From Tomocerus qinae (Eukaryota > Arthropoda > Collembola > Entomobryomorpha > Tomoceridae), in NCBI GenBank assembly GCA_020055645.1, contig CM034549.1:22403930-22467929 (forward strand): a stretch of DNA of 64,000 bases. The letters are read 5' to 3'. Positions within the stretch are counted from its first letter, which is position 1. Each line of letters begins with the position of its first letter. Below, piece after piece: positions 63,301-64,000 of this stretch. A program made the position numbers and the translations under genes. The notes beneath the pieces are model-generated. The model was given only the letters and a program-made list of their open reading frames with translations, did not search any database and had not been told where the DNA came from.

Positions 63301-64000
63301 AATGCTGTATATGATCATTCATAAGTAATTCAATTCACTTCGACCACTCGCTTAGTGATTTCGTTAATTCTATTATCATTTTGTGCTTAATATTCAATGT
63401 ATAGCCCAGACACACACCAATCTGGGTCGGGAGCCTCATAAAATAAACTGCGATGTGATAATCCTATGTTACCACCGTCTTATCAATTTAGTATCACCTT
63501 AAACACTTAAATAAAACATTATAAATGTTAACGACCAATTACATTTCAGGGTCTTCGCTTTTCGAAATACAATCACAGATTAACAAATATCATTTCCATC
63601 ATCATTGTCAAAAGCTCCTACGTGGGATACAAAAATAAAACAATGTCAATGATTATTATTGTCGGAACAATTAATGTCTTCTTCAAAGATTCATGATGAT
63701 GGACTTTGATAGTAATGATAAACAATGGGACGTTATCATAATTGCAGTTTGCACAACAGAATGTCCGTCTTGAATTAGACTCGCATTAAAGGTGAATACA
63801 AACGCATTACCATAAGATAAAAGGTATCTATATTAAAAGCTGTACAATCTCATTTATTAATAACAATTTGAAAATCAATTTTAACCCAATGACCTATTTT
63901 TCTGGTTGAGTATCCATATCTCTTTAGCATAAACGATCAATGCATTCGGTATGACGTTTATAGTGACAAGATCCCATTAAAGACCTTTACTGTTACTGCT

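Larger units (their letters stand above)
48851..64000. other. Long AT-rich intergenic stretch with scattered exon-like islets
   Basis: No identifiable gene, RNA gene or intact transposon was recognised. Small minus-strand islets with splice borders and matching phases lie at 60327-60391, 54319-54381, 53901-53939 and 51910-51977. A GC-rich hairpin lies at 51831-51844 and a GC-richer patch at about 58560-58680. Simple repeats include TG at about 58383-58395 and TAC at 62201-62216. Confidence 0.4.

Noticed and set aside
1-64000. tRNA, rRNA, CRISPR arrays, bacterial operons or prophage
   Set aside because: No cloverleaf with A/B boxes, rRNA-like block or regularly spaced repeats was seen. The introns, TATA/initiator promoters and poly(A) signals show a eukaryotic nuclear sequence.

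Overview
This is a eukaryotic nuclear window, AT-rich, with GT-AG introns and long non-coding stretches. It looks like an arthropod. One gene is a DUOXA (dual oxidase maturation factor, insect 'moladietz' type). Another is an arthropod member of the sickle-tail/p140Cap (KIAA1217/SRCIN1) family. Two small secreted glycine-rich proteins have arthropod-style TATA plus TCAGT/TTAGT-type initiators. I cannot name the species; a springtail, crustacean or similar lineage would fit.

Layout. (1) About 1.8-21.5 kb, plus strand: a 21-exon sickle-tail/p140Cap-like gene of about 1122 codons. It has two small 5' exons, a 12.2 kb intron, and then 19 densely packed exons. (2) Nested inside that 12.2 kb intron on the opposite strand are two complete small secreted-protein genes: a 9-exon, 156-residue glycine-rich protein (4789-6440) and a 3-exon, 117-residue G/A/S-rich protein (7369-8089). 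(3) About 21.5-23.8 kb: a tail-to-tail junction holding the 3' ends of two convergent genes and one candidate minus-strand terminal exon. (4) 23.8-45.5 kb, minus strand: the DUOXA gene. It has seven common coding exons, a 15 kb intron after exon 2, and at least two alternative C-termini, one ending in its own terminal exon with AATAAA. Probable 5' noncoding exons lie at 45.47-45.90 and about 48.6-48.85 kb. (5) 46-64 kb: AT-rich sequence with no recognisable gene, only scattered short exon-like islands.

Function. DUOXA brings dual oxidase out of the ER to the cell surface, where the pair makes H2O2 for cuticle crosslinking and gut defence. The sickle-tail/p140Cap-like protein is an actin/adhesion scaffold. 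The glycine-rich secreted proteins are of the cuticular, silk-like or antimicrobial type. The sequence shows no functional link between them beyond position.

The most interesting structural points are: the microexon construction of the nested glycine-rich gene; a run of seven consecutive phase 1-1 exons in the scaffold gene; a stop-free 171-nt intron and alternative 3' ends in DUOXA; an overlapping upstream ORF at the DUOXA start; and phase-compatible unidentified exon candidates in the DUOXA intron and upstream of the gene.
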